From positions 124,001-188,000 of the forward strand of contig NZ_PVZB01000006.1 of assembly GCF_003002025.1 (NCBI RefSeq): a DNA stretch of 64,000 nucleotides, in the 5' to 3' direction. Positions 19,810 to 27,663 of this stretch are shown here, piece after piece (within the stretch, counting starts at the first letter, position 1; each line of letters opens with the position of its first letter). The DNA is from Paraburkholderia sp. BL25I1N1 (GTDB taxonomy: Bacteria; Pseudomonadota; Gammaproteobacteria; Burkholderiales; Burkholderiaceae). The notes beneath the pieces were generated by a model. The model searched no databases. It was given only the letters and a program-made list of their open reading frames with translations, and was not told the origin of the DNA. The translations under genes were made by a program, and so were the position numbers.

Positions 19810-20664
19810 CTAAGGCCGGTTCAGCCGCTTCGACAGATCGGCAACCAGGATCGCCATGCGCGCCGGCTTTTCATAGCACGCGACGTCGTAATTGCGGATC
19901 ACCTGGCTGATCTCCGATTCGCTGGCCTTGCCGGTCAGCAATTCACCGGTCAGCACGAAGATCGGCGCGTCCGGATTTTCCGAGGCGCGCACCGCGCGAA
20001 TCGCAGCCGCCGAGGTGTGCGCGCCGAACAGCCAGTCGATCACGATGCCGTCGAACACCTGGGTTTGCAACTGGTCGGCAAAGGCCGCGAGTCCGTAGAT
20101 CGCCACCGCGGCGAAGCCGCTGCGCTCCAGATAGTCGCGCAGGTTGTCGGCGCTCGCCTGGTCGTCGTCGACTACCGCGATGGTGGGCTTGTCGGTTTCG
20201 GCGCGGCGCGGATAGATCTCGATCTTGTGGACTTCGTACGCGCTCTGGTAAAGCGTGCCGTCGTGGCGTGCCACGCGCCATTGACCGAGCCGGGAGTACG
20301 CGACAAATTCCGGGCGGCTGCCGGCCTCGAGGGCGGCGCCGACCCAGGCCGTGCAGGCCAGTTCGATCGCGCCGATGCTGAACACGGCTTCCTGGGCGAT
20401 CGCGCCGACCATGCCGGGATCGAGCGATTGCGCGCCGAATAGCTGGGCGGCCGGTTCGCCGAACACCTCGGCGACCTTCTTGATTTGCGAGAGCGTCCAC
20501 GGGCTGTTGCCGCGCAACTTGCGGTGTCCCTGCGAAAAACTCAGATCGAGGATGCGGCACAGTTCCGTGGTCTGCTGGCGTTTGCCGATTCCGTGCCGGC
20601 TCATCAACTCGCGCACGCGCTCGGCGACTGCGATGGAGTCAGGTGAGTGTGTTTCGTTGGCCAT
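19810..20664 (-). CDS. BetR-domain and receiver-domain transcriptional regulator
   Basis: 284 residues. The N-terminus (about 10-75) is a BetR-type helix-turn-helix: VRELMSRHGIGKRQQ, LDLSFSQGHRKLRG and WTLSQIKKVAEVFGE. The middle region (about 85-150) is unassigned. A receiver domain follows from about 160: IAVVDDDQASADNL, IVIDWLFG with the probable acceptor Asp, FVLTGE and YEKPARM. DNA binding at the N-terminus with a C-terminal receiver is the reverse of OmpR/NarL order. It is encoded tail to tail with the hybrid kinase, 81 bases apart, and is probably its output regulator. Confidence 0.86.
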   Translation of the reverse strand: MANETHSPDSIAVAERVRELMSRHGIGKRQQTTELCRILDLSFSQGHRKLRGNSPWTLSQIKKVAEVFGEPAAQLFGAQSLDPGMVGAIAQEAVFSIGAIELACTAWVGAALEAGSRPEFVAYSRLGQWRVARHDGTLYQSAYEVHKIEIYPRRAETDKPTIAVVDDDQASADNLRDYLERSGFAAVAIYGLAAFADQLQTQVFDGIVIDWLFGAHTSAAAIRAVRASENPDAPIFVLTGELLTGKASESEISQVIRNYDVACYEKPARMAILVADLSKRLNRP

Positions 20665-20958
20665 GCTGCGTGAGAATCCGCCGTCTTAAAGGGTACTGGG
20701 GGAGTGCGATACGACAGGCATAGCGCGACCATGCACATGCAATGCGCAAAGACGCGGCGTCGCAGGGGACAGCAAATGTACCGTAAAAAGTATCGCAGTC
20801 TGTCGTTTTGTACGACCGCCGTCTGGCCCGTCGATGCGAGAGTCGAAACGGACCGGCTGGGCGATCTTTTCATGCATTGAGCATCAATGTATTTTACCGA
20901 TGAAACCTCGCTGCATCTAAAGAGAAATATGCCAGGCGATGCCGGCCGCACGAAACGT

Positions 20959-22299
20959 CTAGCCAGCAGACATCGTGCCGAGCTTCGCCGCCGAGTTTTT
21001 CAGGCCTTTGAAAATCCGTTCGGCGACCCTGGCCGGAAAACGTTCGGGCAATTCTGCGGAGACCCGTTCGATCACGCCGGGCGTCTGTTCGATCAACCGT
21101 TGAATCAGCGGTTCCGCGTCCGCGCCGTACGAGCACTTCAGCGCCATGGTGTTGAAGTGGCGCCGCTGCACGTCGCGAAACGCGTCGTGCTTGCTGCGCG
21201 ACCACATGCCCATGGCGAGTCGCGCCTTGAACCACGACCACTGGTTCGGGCCGCTGCCTTCCACCGGCCAGATCGACATGACGTCGTAGAGCGGCGTGAG
21301 GCGATAGTGGCCACCCGCGAGCAGGCGAATGCTGAAGTTCTTGGCGTGGCCGTCCGGCGCCGCCAGCATCCAGAACAGAATCTGGCTTGCCAGCAGCGTC
21401 TCGATGTCCTGCCGCGCCTCGACCGACTGCTGCAGAACTCGCGCGAGGTCGAGCACGCCCGGGCCGCCTTCGTTTTCATATTTGCGATGCGACGGCACGC
21501 CGTACACCTGGCAGAAGTCTTCCTGCGGCAGGCGCAGCAGCCACTGCCCGCTCGAATGCATTTGCCGGTCGAAGCGCTCGACACTCAACACCCGCTGCTT
21601 GCCGAACGTCATGATCTCCGTGTTGGCGACGGGCAGGCCGTAAGCCTGCAGAATCCGCAGACAGAGCCATTCGTTTTCAACCGACGTGCTGAGATCGGCG
21701 AGCTTGTTGCCGACCAGACCGAGCGGCAGCTTGAAAATGTGCGTGGTGGGCGTGGCGCCGTGCGGCCGCTGCCATTTGCCGTCATGCCACAGCAGCGCGG
21801 TTTTTTCCTGCGCGCCGGCGAGCGAAATGCGGAACTCGTCCGCCGCGTCGTGCGCGCCGAAAGCCGGGTTGCTGACCGTGCGCGCGAGCATGGCCTCGAT
21901 CTCGGCCTCCGTGAGCGGCGTGCCCTCGATCCGTTCGACGCCTTGCGGCACGTCGTCTTCCGCAAGCAGTTGGACGGCGCCCACGCAGTCGCGGCCGATG
22001 GCTTGCAGCAGATCGAACGCATCGAGTGTCTCGGTCTGGTAGCGCTGGGCGATGCGCTTTCTGATCGCCTCGCTGTCGGGCAGCAGATTGTCGAAATAGT
22101 TGAGCACGCGCGGACCTTTGTGCGCCAGATCGCCCGGTGTGAACGGCAGCGACAGCGACAGCGGCCGTCCCGCGGGCGATGCGACCCAGGCGGGCTCGCA
22201 GGCGAATTCCATGGGTCCGCGAGCGGGCAGGCGCCAAACGCCGACGCGCTCGCCATTCGCCCAGACCGAGAGTGCGCGCGAGTGAGTTTGCCGTCCCAT
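20959..22299 (-). CDS. hipA: HipA serine/threonine kinase toxin
   Basis: 446 residues from MGRQTHSRAL. It has the HipA layout: N-terminal subdomain (LSVWANGERVGVW), AGAQEKTALL at 161-170, HIFKLP at 187-192, VERFDRQ, catalytic APDGHAKNFSI with Asp316 and Asn321, and metal-binding Asp339 in LYDVMS. HipA kinases phosphorylate targets such as glutamyl-tRNA synthetase and cause growth arrest. All key motifs are intact, so it should be active. hipB lies two bases upstream. The frame is open far upstream to 22614, but that part is antisense-like sequence over hipB. Confidence 0.93.
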   Translation of the reverse strand: MGRQTHSRALSVWANGERVGVWRLPARGPMEFACEPAWVASPAGRPLSLSLPFTPGDLAHKGPRVLNYFDNLLPDSEAIRKRIAQRYQTETLDAFDLLQAIGRDCVGAVQLLAEDDVPQGVERIEGTPLTEAEIEAMLARTVSNPAFGAHDAADEFRISLAGAQEKTALLWHDGKWQRPHGATPTTHIFKLPLGLVGNKLADLSTSVENEWLCLRILQAYGLPVANTEIMTFGKQRVLSVERFDRQMHSSGQWLLRLPQEDFCQVYGVPSHRKYENEGGPGVLDLARVLQQSVEARQDIETLLASQILFWMLAAPDGHAKNFSIRLLAGGHYRLTPLYDVMSIWPVEGSGPNQWSWFKARLAMGMWSRSKHDAFRDVQRRHFNTMALKCSYGADAEPLIQRLIEQTPGVIERVSAELPERFPARVAERIFKGLKNSAAKLGTMSAG

Positions 22300-22301
22300 G
22301 C

Positions 22302-22556
22302 TCACCACTCGATCAATGGCGTGGGGCCGGGCAGCGTCTGGCTCTTGTCGCGCAGTTGCAGCTGCAGACCGTAGGCGCCGCACAAGGCCAGCAGTTGTGC
22401 GAGGGTGAGAGCGGCAGCGTCGCTTTCGAAGGCAGAGATGCGGCTCTGGCTGACGCCGATCCGCGCCGCCGCCTCGGCCTGCGTGAGGCCGGCTTGCCGC
22501 CGGCTGGCGGCAAGCAGCCGGGCGACCTGGTCCGGTGTGGCGATGAGATTCAGCAT
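22302..22556 (-). CDS. hipB: HipB antitoxin, XRE-type repressor
   Basis: 84 residues with one helix-turn-helix of the Xre class: LLAASRRQAGLTQAEAAARIGVSQSRISAFES at about 14-45. It should bind the HipA kinase and hold it inactive, and bind the upstream operators to repress the operon. The C-terminal tail (LRDKSQTLPGPTPLIEW) ends with a Trp, as in E. coli HipB. The stop is two bases before the hipA start. The ATG at 22556 has no clear Shine-Dalgarno sequence and lies only 7 bases from the nearest operator, so the transcript leader must be very short or begin inside the operators. Confidence 0.92.
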   Translation of the reverse strand: MLNLIATPDQVARLLAASRRQAGLTQAEAAARIGVSQSRISAFESDAAALTLAQLLALCGAYGLQLQLRDKSQTLPGPTPLIEW

Positions 22557-22563
22557 GGCAAAT

Positions 22564-22684
22564 TATCTGTGAAACGAATAAATGCACTTTATGCGTCACA
22601 CGCATATTTGTCAAATATTCGTGTCACGCATATTTCGCTAATATCTGTCTCACGAATAAAATGCAAATATGCGTCTGGCGAATA
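22564..22684. promoter_or_regulatory. Five tandem 17-bp operators of hipBA, 26-bp period
   Basis: Five imperfect palindromes of the form TAT(C/G/T)(T/C)GT-N3-(A/G)CG(A/C)ATA occur at 22564-22580, 22590-22606, 22616-22632, 22642-22658 and 22668-22684. Starts are exactly 26 bp apart with 9-bp AT-rich linkers. The second copy, TATGCGTCACACGCATA, has perfectly complementary 7-bp arms. The array begins 7 bases upstream of hipB, so HipB is the likely binder, by analogy with the multiple operators of E. coli hipBA. Confidence 0.88.
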
Positions 22685-22821
22685 AACGGCGTGAAGCCCG
22701 CGCGGACGCCACCGCCGCGCGCCTTTGTCCGCCTGCGTCGCCGGTCATCGGCCGTCGCGGCATTGCGGACAAGCAGGCCGCCTGCGAAGATTACGCCCAC
22801 ACTTAAAACCCGCCCGCCTTG

Positions 22822-24162
22822 ATGACCACGACTTACCCGCTGCACGCGAACCTCACTTCCGCCGATCAGGCATTCCCGAAGCACGCCGATGTGGTGATCG
22901 CCGGCGCCGGCATCATGGGCTGCGCGGCCGCCTACTATCTGGCGCGCCGCGGCCTTTCGGTGGTGGTGCTCGACAAGTCGCGCATTGCCGGGCAGCAGTC
23001 GTCGCGGGCGTGGGGATTCGTGCGTCAGCAGGGCCGCGAGTCCGCCGAAGTGCCGCTGATGATGGCCGGCATCCCGCTGTGGAAAACACTCGAAAGCGAG
23101 CTGAATTTCGATCTCGAATGGCGTCAGGGCGGCTGTCTGTACGTGGCGACCGGCGAAGAGGAGTGGGCCTCGTTCCGCCAATGGATGGACGTCGCGCGTC
23201 AGCACGGCCTCGATACGCGCACGCTCGACCGCAAGCAGATCGACACGGTCGTGACCGGCATGCACGCGCCGGCGCTCGGCGGCCTCTACACGCCAAGCGA
23301 CGGCCAGGCGGAACCGCGCCGCGCCGCAGCGGCCTTTGCGGCGCGCGCGAGGCAAGCCGGTGCGCTGTTTTTCGAAGGCTGCGGCGTGATCGGCGTCGAA
23401 CGCGCGGGCGGCGCGATTGCCGGCGTGATCACCGAGCGCGGCCCGCTGCGCACTTCGCGCTTCATCTGCGCGGCGGGCGCGAGCAGCTGGCGTCTGCTCA
23501 AAACGCTCGGGCTCGAACTGCCGCAGCAGGCGGTGCGCGGCACCTGCATGCGCACCAATCCGCTGCCGCGCATTACCGCGTCGACGTTCTGGGGCCACGG
23601 CCTCGGCGTGCGGCAGCGCGCGAACGGCGCGATCAATCTCGCCGACGACATGCAGGTCGATGTCGACATGACGCTTGGTCATTTCCGCGCGCTCAAGTGG
23701 TTCTTGCCGGAGCTGTGGGCGCAGCGCGAGAAGTTCAGCTTCCATCTGAACGGCGCTAGCCTGCGCGATCTGCGCGAGCGCTTGCCGGGCGGCGTGCCGA
23801 AACACGAGCGTGTGCTGCATCCGCGTGACCCGCATCCGCAGCCGAATGTGGGCCACGCGCCGCGGGCGTTGAAAAAACTGCGCGCCTTGTTTCCCGCGTT
23901 AAAAGACGCGCAGGTGGTCGAATCGTGGGCCGGCCTGATCGACGTGTTGCCCGACGGCATTCCGGTGATCGACGCGCCGCCGCAGGTCAGCGGCTTGACT
24001 ATCGCCACCGGCTTTTGCGGCCACGGTTTCGCGATGGGGCCGATCGTCGGCAAACTGCTCGCGGAATTGAACGACGGCGGCCAGGCGTCGCTCGATCTGT
24101 CGGCGTTCCGCTTGCAGCGTTTCTTCGACGGCACGATGCAACGGCCTCGCAGCATGCTGTAA
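22822..24162 (+). CDS. FAD-dependent oxidoreductase, DAO family
   Basis: 446 residues from the ATG at 22822 (a TTG lies just before). A dinucleotide-binding motif VVIAGAGIMGCAAAYYLARRGLSVVVLDKS at about 25-54 is followed by SSRAWGFVRQQGRE, and the C-terminus has GLTIATGFCGHGFAMGPIVGKLLAE, the FAD-closing segment of D-amino acid oxidase/glycine oxidase relatives. It probably oxidises an amino acid or amine, passing electrons to oxygen or a carrier. There is no signal peptide. The C39-like gene follows after 35 bases and may be cotranscribed. Substrate is unknown. Confidence 0.9.
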   Translation: MTTTYPLHANLTSADQAFPKHADVVIAGAGIMGCAAAYYLARRGLSVVVLDKSRIAGQQSSRAWGFVRQQGRESAEVPLMMAGIPLWKTLESELNFDLEWRQGGCLYVATGEEEWASFRQWMDVARQHGLDTRTLDRKQIDTVVTGMHAPALGGLYTPSDGQAEPRRAAAAFAARARQAGALFFEGCGVIGVERAGGAIAGVITERGPLRTSRFICAAGASSWRLLKTLGLELPQQAVRGTCMRTNPLPRITASTFWGHGLGVRQRANGAINLADDMQVDVDMTLGHFRALKWFLPELWAQREKFSFHLNGASLRDLRERLPGGVPKHERVLHPRDPHPQPNVGHAPRALKKLRALFPALKDAQVVESWAGLIDVLPDGIPVIDAPPQVSGLTIATGFCGHGFAMGPIVGKLLAELNDGGQASLDLSAFRLQRFFDGTMQRPRSML

Positions 24163-24197
24163 AAAGTTTCTGTCGCAATCCTTTTCTCGCACCACCC

Positions 24198-24830
24198 ATG
24201 AACGAAGCGACTCTGCGCCACGTCGGCGTGCCGTACTACACGCAATGGGGCAGTCCCGAATGGGTCGGCCGGATCGTCGAGCAGCACAGCGACCCGTGCG
24301 CCGATCCCGGCTGGCAGCGCAGCGGCTTCTCCGATCCAGAGCGTTACCGCTTCTGGGCTAAGCGGCTGTGCGGCCTGACGTGCCTCGAGTCCGCGCTCGA
24401 CTATTGGCGCATCGATCACGCGCCGCGCGCCGCGCTGCTCGACGAAGCGTTGCGGCATGGCGTGTACCGCATGCGCGAGGATGGCGGCGTCGATGGTTTG
24501 ATTTACCGGCCATTTGCCGATTGGGTGGCCGGCGCGTTCGGCGTTCGGGTCGACGTGCTGCCGCAAGCGCCGCTCGAAAACATGGCCGCGCGGCTGAACG
24601 CCGAGACGCTGGCAATTGTCTCCGTGAGCCCGGAGATCCGTTATCCCCAGCGGCCCAATCAGCGCCAGGGTGGTCATCTGATCCTGCTGCACGGACGCGG
24701 CCGCGACGGCGTGTGGTTCCACAATCCCTCGGGTATCGCGCCGCATCAAGCCGATGTGTATCTGCCATTCGACACCATGACGCGTTTCTACGCGGGACGC
24801 GGCATGACGCTCAGCCGGATCGCGCGCTAG
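24198..24830 (+). CDS. C39-like cysteine peptidase family protein
   Basis: 210 residues from MNEATLRHVGVPYYTQW. It matches the C39-like papain fold: Cys58 in LCGLTCLESALDYW is at the catalytic position, His160 in GGHLILLHG and Asn176 in WFHNPSG complete a possible triad. There is no signal peptide, no leader-binding ABC transporter and no bacteriocin gene nearby, so it is not a double-glycine leader peptidase in the usual setting. The pairing with the FAD oxidoreductase suggests a joint metabolic role, but I cannot define it. Confidence 0.78.
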   Translation: MNEATLRHVGVPYYTQWGSPEWVGRIVEQHSDPCADPGWQRSGFSDPERYRFWAKRLCGLTCLESALDYWRIDHAPRAALLDEALRHGVYRMREDGGVDGLIYRPFADWVAGAFGVRVDVLPQAPLENMAARLNAETLAIVSVSPEIRYPQRPNQRQGGHLILLHGRGRDGVWFHNPSGIAPHQADVYLPFDTMTRFYAGRGMTLSRIAR

Positions 24831-24852
24831 CCGCGGCGGGCGGCGTTTTTTT
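24830..24852 (+). terminator. Intrinsic terminator after the C39-like gene
   Basis: A 5-bp GC stem (GCCGC at 24830-24834 with GCGGC at 24840-24844) begins at the last base of the stop codon and is followed by G and seven T residues (24846-24852). Confidence 0.6.
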
Positions 24853-24928
24853 GTCGCACGGTGAGCGGGGTGATCGGGCCCGTTTTCTGCTGATACGCGG
24901 TATCGACTCTAGTGCTACCGGAACCGCC

Positions 24929-25180
24929 ATGAAACGAACCTACGCCCTCCTTGCTGCCAGCTTGATTGCTCTTGGCTCCGCTGCCACGGCGGACGCTGCC
25001 AGCCGCGACGAACAGACCAAGGCCTGCCGAGGCGACGCCATGCATTTTTGCGCCGCCGACATTCCCAACGAAGACAAGATCACCGCCTGCATGAAGCAGC
25101 ACGTCGATGAACTGAGCCCGGCATGCCGCGCGATGTTCAAGGGCGGCAAGAAGGGCGCCGATAAAAATACGTCGCAGTGA
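24929..25180 (+). CDS. Small cysteine-rich periplasmic protein
   Basis: 83 residues. A signal peptide of about 23 residues ends ADA. The mature part carries four Cys in the pattern ACRGD, FCAAD, ACMKQ and ACRAM, which matches the short cysteine-rich repeat family (PF00839-like) found in many secreted proteobacterial proteins. The tail is lysine-rich. The Cys probably pair as disulfides in the periplasm. Function unknown. It has its own upstream gap and is likely monocistronic. Confidence 0.78.
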   Translation: MKRTYALLAASLIALGSAATADAASRDEQTKACRGDAMHFCAADIPNEDKITACMKQHVDELSPACRAMFKGGKKGADKNTSQ

Positions 25181-25274
25181 CGGCGGGGCGGCTTAACGTC
25201 CTGCTTTCGCGATCCGGCCCCGCGGCGCGTCCGGCGTCGTAGAATCGCTTGTCATCGACTGCGGGAGCCGCCGC

Positions 25275-26381
25275 ATGCCTGAATCGCCCAAGCCGGAGCC
25301 ACGTCTGCCGCGCTTCCGTTTGCCGCGCCGTGCCCGCACGCCCTGGCAGGCGCCGCGCGCCCGCACGCTGTTCACGCGGCCGGCGGCATCCCCGCAACGC
25401 ATGCTGTTGCAGCGCGTGTATCTGGTGGTGGGCCTGTGCGTGCTCGCCTTCGCCGTGCTCTATCTCGATCGGGACGGCTTGCGTGATGCCAACCGCAAAG
25501 TCCTCGGCATCGTCGATCTGATGTACTTCACGATGGTGACGGTAGCCACCGTCGGCTACGGCGACATCGTGCCGGTGACGGCCCGCGCGCGGCTCATCGA
25601 CGCCTTTTTCATCGTGCCGATCCGCATCGTCATCTGGTTCGTGTTTCTCGGCACCGCCTATCAGTTCGTCATTCAACGCGTCATCGAGGAATTCCGCATG
25701 AAACGCCTGCAAAAGCAGTTGCGCGATCACGTCGTGATTTGCGGCTATGGATTGAGCGGTTCGGTCGCGGTGCGCGAGTTGCTGGAAAGCGGTTTCACCG
25801 CGGAGTCGATCGTCGTGATCGATCCGCAGCAGGCGGCGCTCGAAGCGGCCACGGCGCTCGGTGTCGCCGGCCTGCTCGGCGATCCGTCGCGCGAGGATCT
25901 GTTGCAGCAGGCGCAGGTGCAGATCGCCCGCGCGGTGATCATTGCCGTCACCGACGACGCCACCGCCATCCTGCTCACGCTGACCGTGCGCAGCGTCGCG
26001 CCGCAGACCAAGATCGTGGTGCGGATTCAGGAGCAGACCTACCAGCGGCAATTGCGCCAGGCCGGGGCGAACGTGATCGTCTCGTCGACCAAGATCGGCG
26101 GCTTGCTGCTTGCCGACGCGGTGGACAGCGAATACATCGTGCCCTTCGTGAACGACCTGTTGTCGGCACGTGGCCGTGTCAACCTGGTCGAACGTCGGGC
26201 GACGGCGCAGGAGATCGGCCGCTGGAGCAATGCGCTGCCGGGCGCGGTGGTGGTGGGGCTCGTGCGCGCGGGGCGCGTGCTGTCGTTTTACGAAGACGAG
26301 CCGTGTCCGATCGAGGCGGGCGATCTGTTGATGCTGATCCAGTCGTCGCGGCAGCCGAATGAGACGCCCGCCGCCTGCTAG
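25275..26381 (+). CDS. RCK-domain potassium channel
   Basis: 368 residues. After a basic N-terminal tail of about 40 residues, TM1 (about 45-64), a pore loop with the selectivity filter TVGYGD at 92-97, and TM2 (about 110-130) make a two-helix channel subunit. The cytoplasmic RCK/TrkA-N domain starts with VVICGYGLSGSVAV at 153-166, followed by a TrkA-C domain ending GDLLMLIQ. It should form a ligand-gated tetrameric K+ channel of the MthK/Kch type. GGGAG precedes the start. Neighbours are unrelated. Confidence 0.92.
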   Translation: MPESPKPEPRLPRFRLPRRARTPWQAPRARTLFTRPAASPQRMLLQRVYLVVGLCVLAFAVLYLDRDGLRDANRKVLGIVDLMYFTMVTVATVGYGDIVPVTARARLIDAFFIVPIRIVIWFVFLGTAYQFVIQRVIEEFRMKRLQKQLRDHVVICGYGLSGSVAVRELLESGFTAESIVVIDPQQAALEAATALGVAGLLGDPSREDLLQQAQVQIARAVIIAVTDDATAILLTLTVRSVAPQTKIVVRIQEQTYQRQLRQAGANVIVSSTKIGGLLLADAVDSEYIVPFVNDLLSARGRVNLVERRATAQEIGRWSNALPGAVVVGLVRAGRVLSFYEDEPCPIEAGDLLMLIQSSRQPNETPAAC

Positions 26382-26425
26382 CCCATTCGAACTCAAACTT
26401 TGCCAAACACCGGAACGACCTGCCC

Positions 26426-27361
26426 ATGACCCAGCCGACCACGCAGACCTTCGACGCCGCCGCGACCACCCGGCTGATTCCCTATGCCGCGCTTGTCGAT
26501 GCACTCAAGCGCGCGACCATCGACTATGCGCAGCGGCGCATTGCGAGTCCCGAGCGGCTGCTTGTGCCGCTCAACGAGGACGGCATCATGCTGTCGATGC
26601 CGGCCACCGCGCCCGATCTCGCGATCCACAAGCTGGTGAACGTATGCCCGGCCAATCGCGCACGCGGCCTCCCGACCATCCACGGCAAGGTGATGGCGTT
26701 CGACGCCGACACCGGCGAGACGCTCTTCATTCTCGATGGCCCGACCGTGACGGGACGGCGCACGGCGGCAATCTCGATGCTCGGCGTCGACACTTTCGCC
26801 GCGGCAACGCCGCGCGAATTTCTGCTGATCGGCACCGGCACGCAGGCGCTCAACCATCTGGAGGCGATCGGCGAACTGTTTCCCGACGCGCGAGTGTGGG
26901 TGAAGGGCAGCGCGCCTGCGCGCGCCGAGGCGTTTTGCGCCGCGCATCAGGGCAAGGCGCGTGAACTTCAGCCGCTGATCCAGCCCGGCGCCACGATCCC
27001 CGACTCGGTCGATGTAGTGATCGCGCTGACCACGAGCAGACAGCCGGTCTACGACGAGGCGGCGCGCGTGGAGCGCCTCGTGATCGGCGTCGGCGCATTC
27101 ACGCCGGCGATGGTCGAGATCGGCGCGCGCACCCTCGGCGAAAGCGCGCTTTTCGTCGATGACGAAGCCGGCGCGCGCCACGAAGCCGGCGACTTCATTC
27201 AGGCGGGCGTCGACTGGGCTCAGGTCGGCGGCATCGCTTCGGTGCTCGACAATGCAGCGTCGTTGCCGCAAAAAAAACCGATCGTATTTAAAAGCGTCGG
27301 CTGTGCAGCGTGGGATCTGGCGGCGTGCCGCGTGGCGCGCGAGGCGTTGTCAGGAGGTTGA
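26426..27361 (+). CDS. Ornithine cyclodeaminase / pyrroline-2-carboxylate reductase family
   Basis: 311 residues of the ornithine cyclodeaminase/mu-crystallin family. It shows KLVNVCPANRARGLPTIHGKVMAFDADTGE, ISMLGVDTFA and the NAD(P)-binding segment FLLIGTGTQALNHLEAI (about 133-149). Members reduce cyclic imino acids such as 1-pyrroline-2-carboxylate (in hydroxyproline or lysine breakdown) or cyclise ornithine to proline. The sequence resembles the reductase-type members annotated in Burkholderiaceae, but this is recollection. It starts 44 bases after the channel gene and may be a separate unit. Confidence 0.85.
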   Translation: MTQPTTQTFDAAATTRLIPYAALVDALKRATIDYAQRRIASPERLLVPLNEDGIMLSMPATAPDLAIHKLVNVCPANRARGLPTIHGKVMAFDADTGETLFILDGPTVTGRRTAAISMLGVDTFAAATPREFLLIGTGTQALNHLEAIGELFPDARVWVKGSAPARAEAFCAAHQGKARELQPLIQPGATIPDSVDVVIALTTSRQPVYDEAARVERLVIGVGAFTPAMVEIGARTLGESALFVDDEAGARHEAGDFIQAGVDWAQVGGIASVLDNAASLPQKKPIVFKSVGCAAWDLAACRVAREALSGG

Positions 27362-27663
27362 AGGCTTGGGGGGAAAACCACGTGAGAGGGGCCGCGCATG
27401 GCCTGCGGAGCATGCTTTGCGACAGGATAGGGCGTGCCCGCGAACACCGAAAAAGGTCCTGGAAACAGGCCTTTAGCGCGTTAGGTTGGCATATTGCGCG
27501 AACCTGAGGCACATGTTGCCGTGCAAACAATCTCAAAACGTTGCACCATAGGCGTTTGCCAGAAGAAGTGCCGGTGCGCCGGCACCGCGCCGCTGCTTTT
27601 TTCTGCCCGCTTTTTTTCTGCCGTTCACCGACGCCTTATCCCTCACGACGCTGCGACCGCGCT
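27362..27663. other. Intergenic region before zwf with one hairpin
   Basis: About 300 bases without a supported gene. A hairpin at 27452-27474 (AAAGGTCCTG, GAAA loop, CAGGCCTTT, one bulged T) could end the upstream transcript, though no T run follows. The zwf promoter should lie in the second half; I see no certain -35/-10 pair. Confidence 0.4.

Noticed and set aside
20959..22614. HipA with an extra 105-residue N-terminus
   Set aside because: The extension overlaps hipB in another frame and is Arg/Pro-rich shadow sequence; the ATG at 22299 gives the normal HipA start and length.
22564..22684. CRISPR-like regular repeats
   Set aside because: The repeat units are 17-bp palindromes with 9-bp AT-rich linkers, far too short for CRISPR spacers, and no cas genes are present. 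The array sits against hipB and fits operators.
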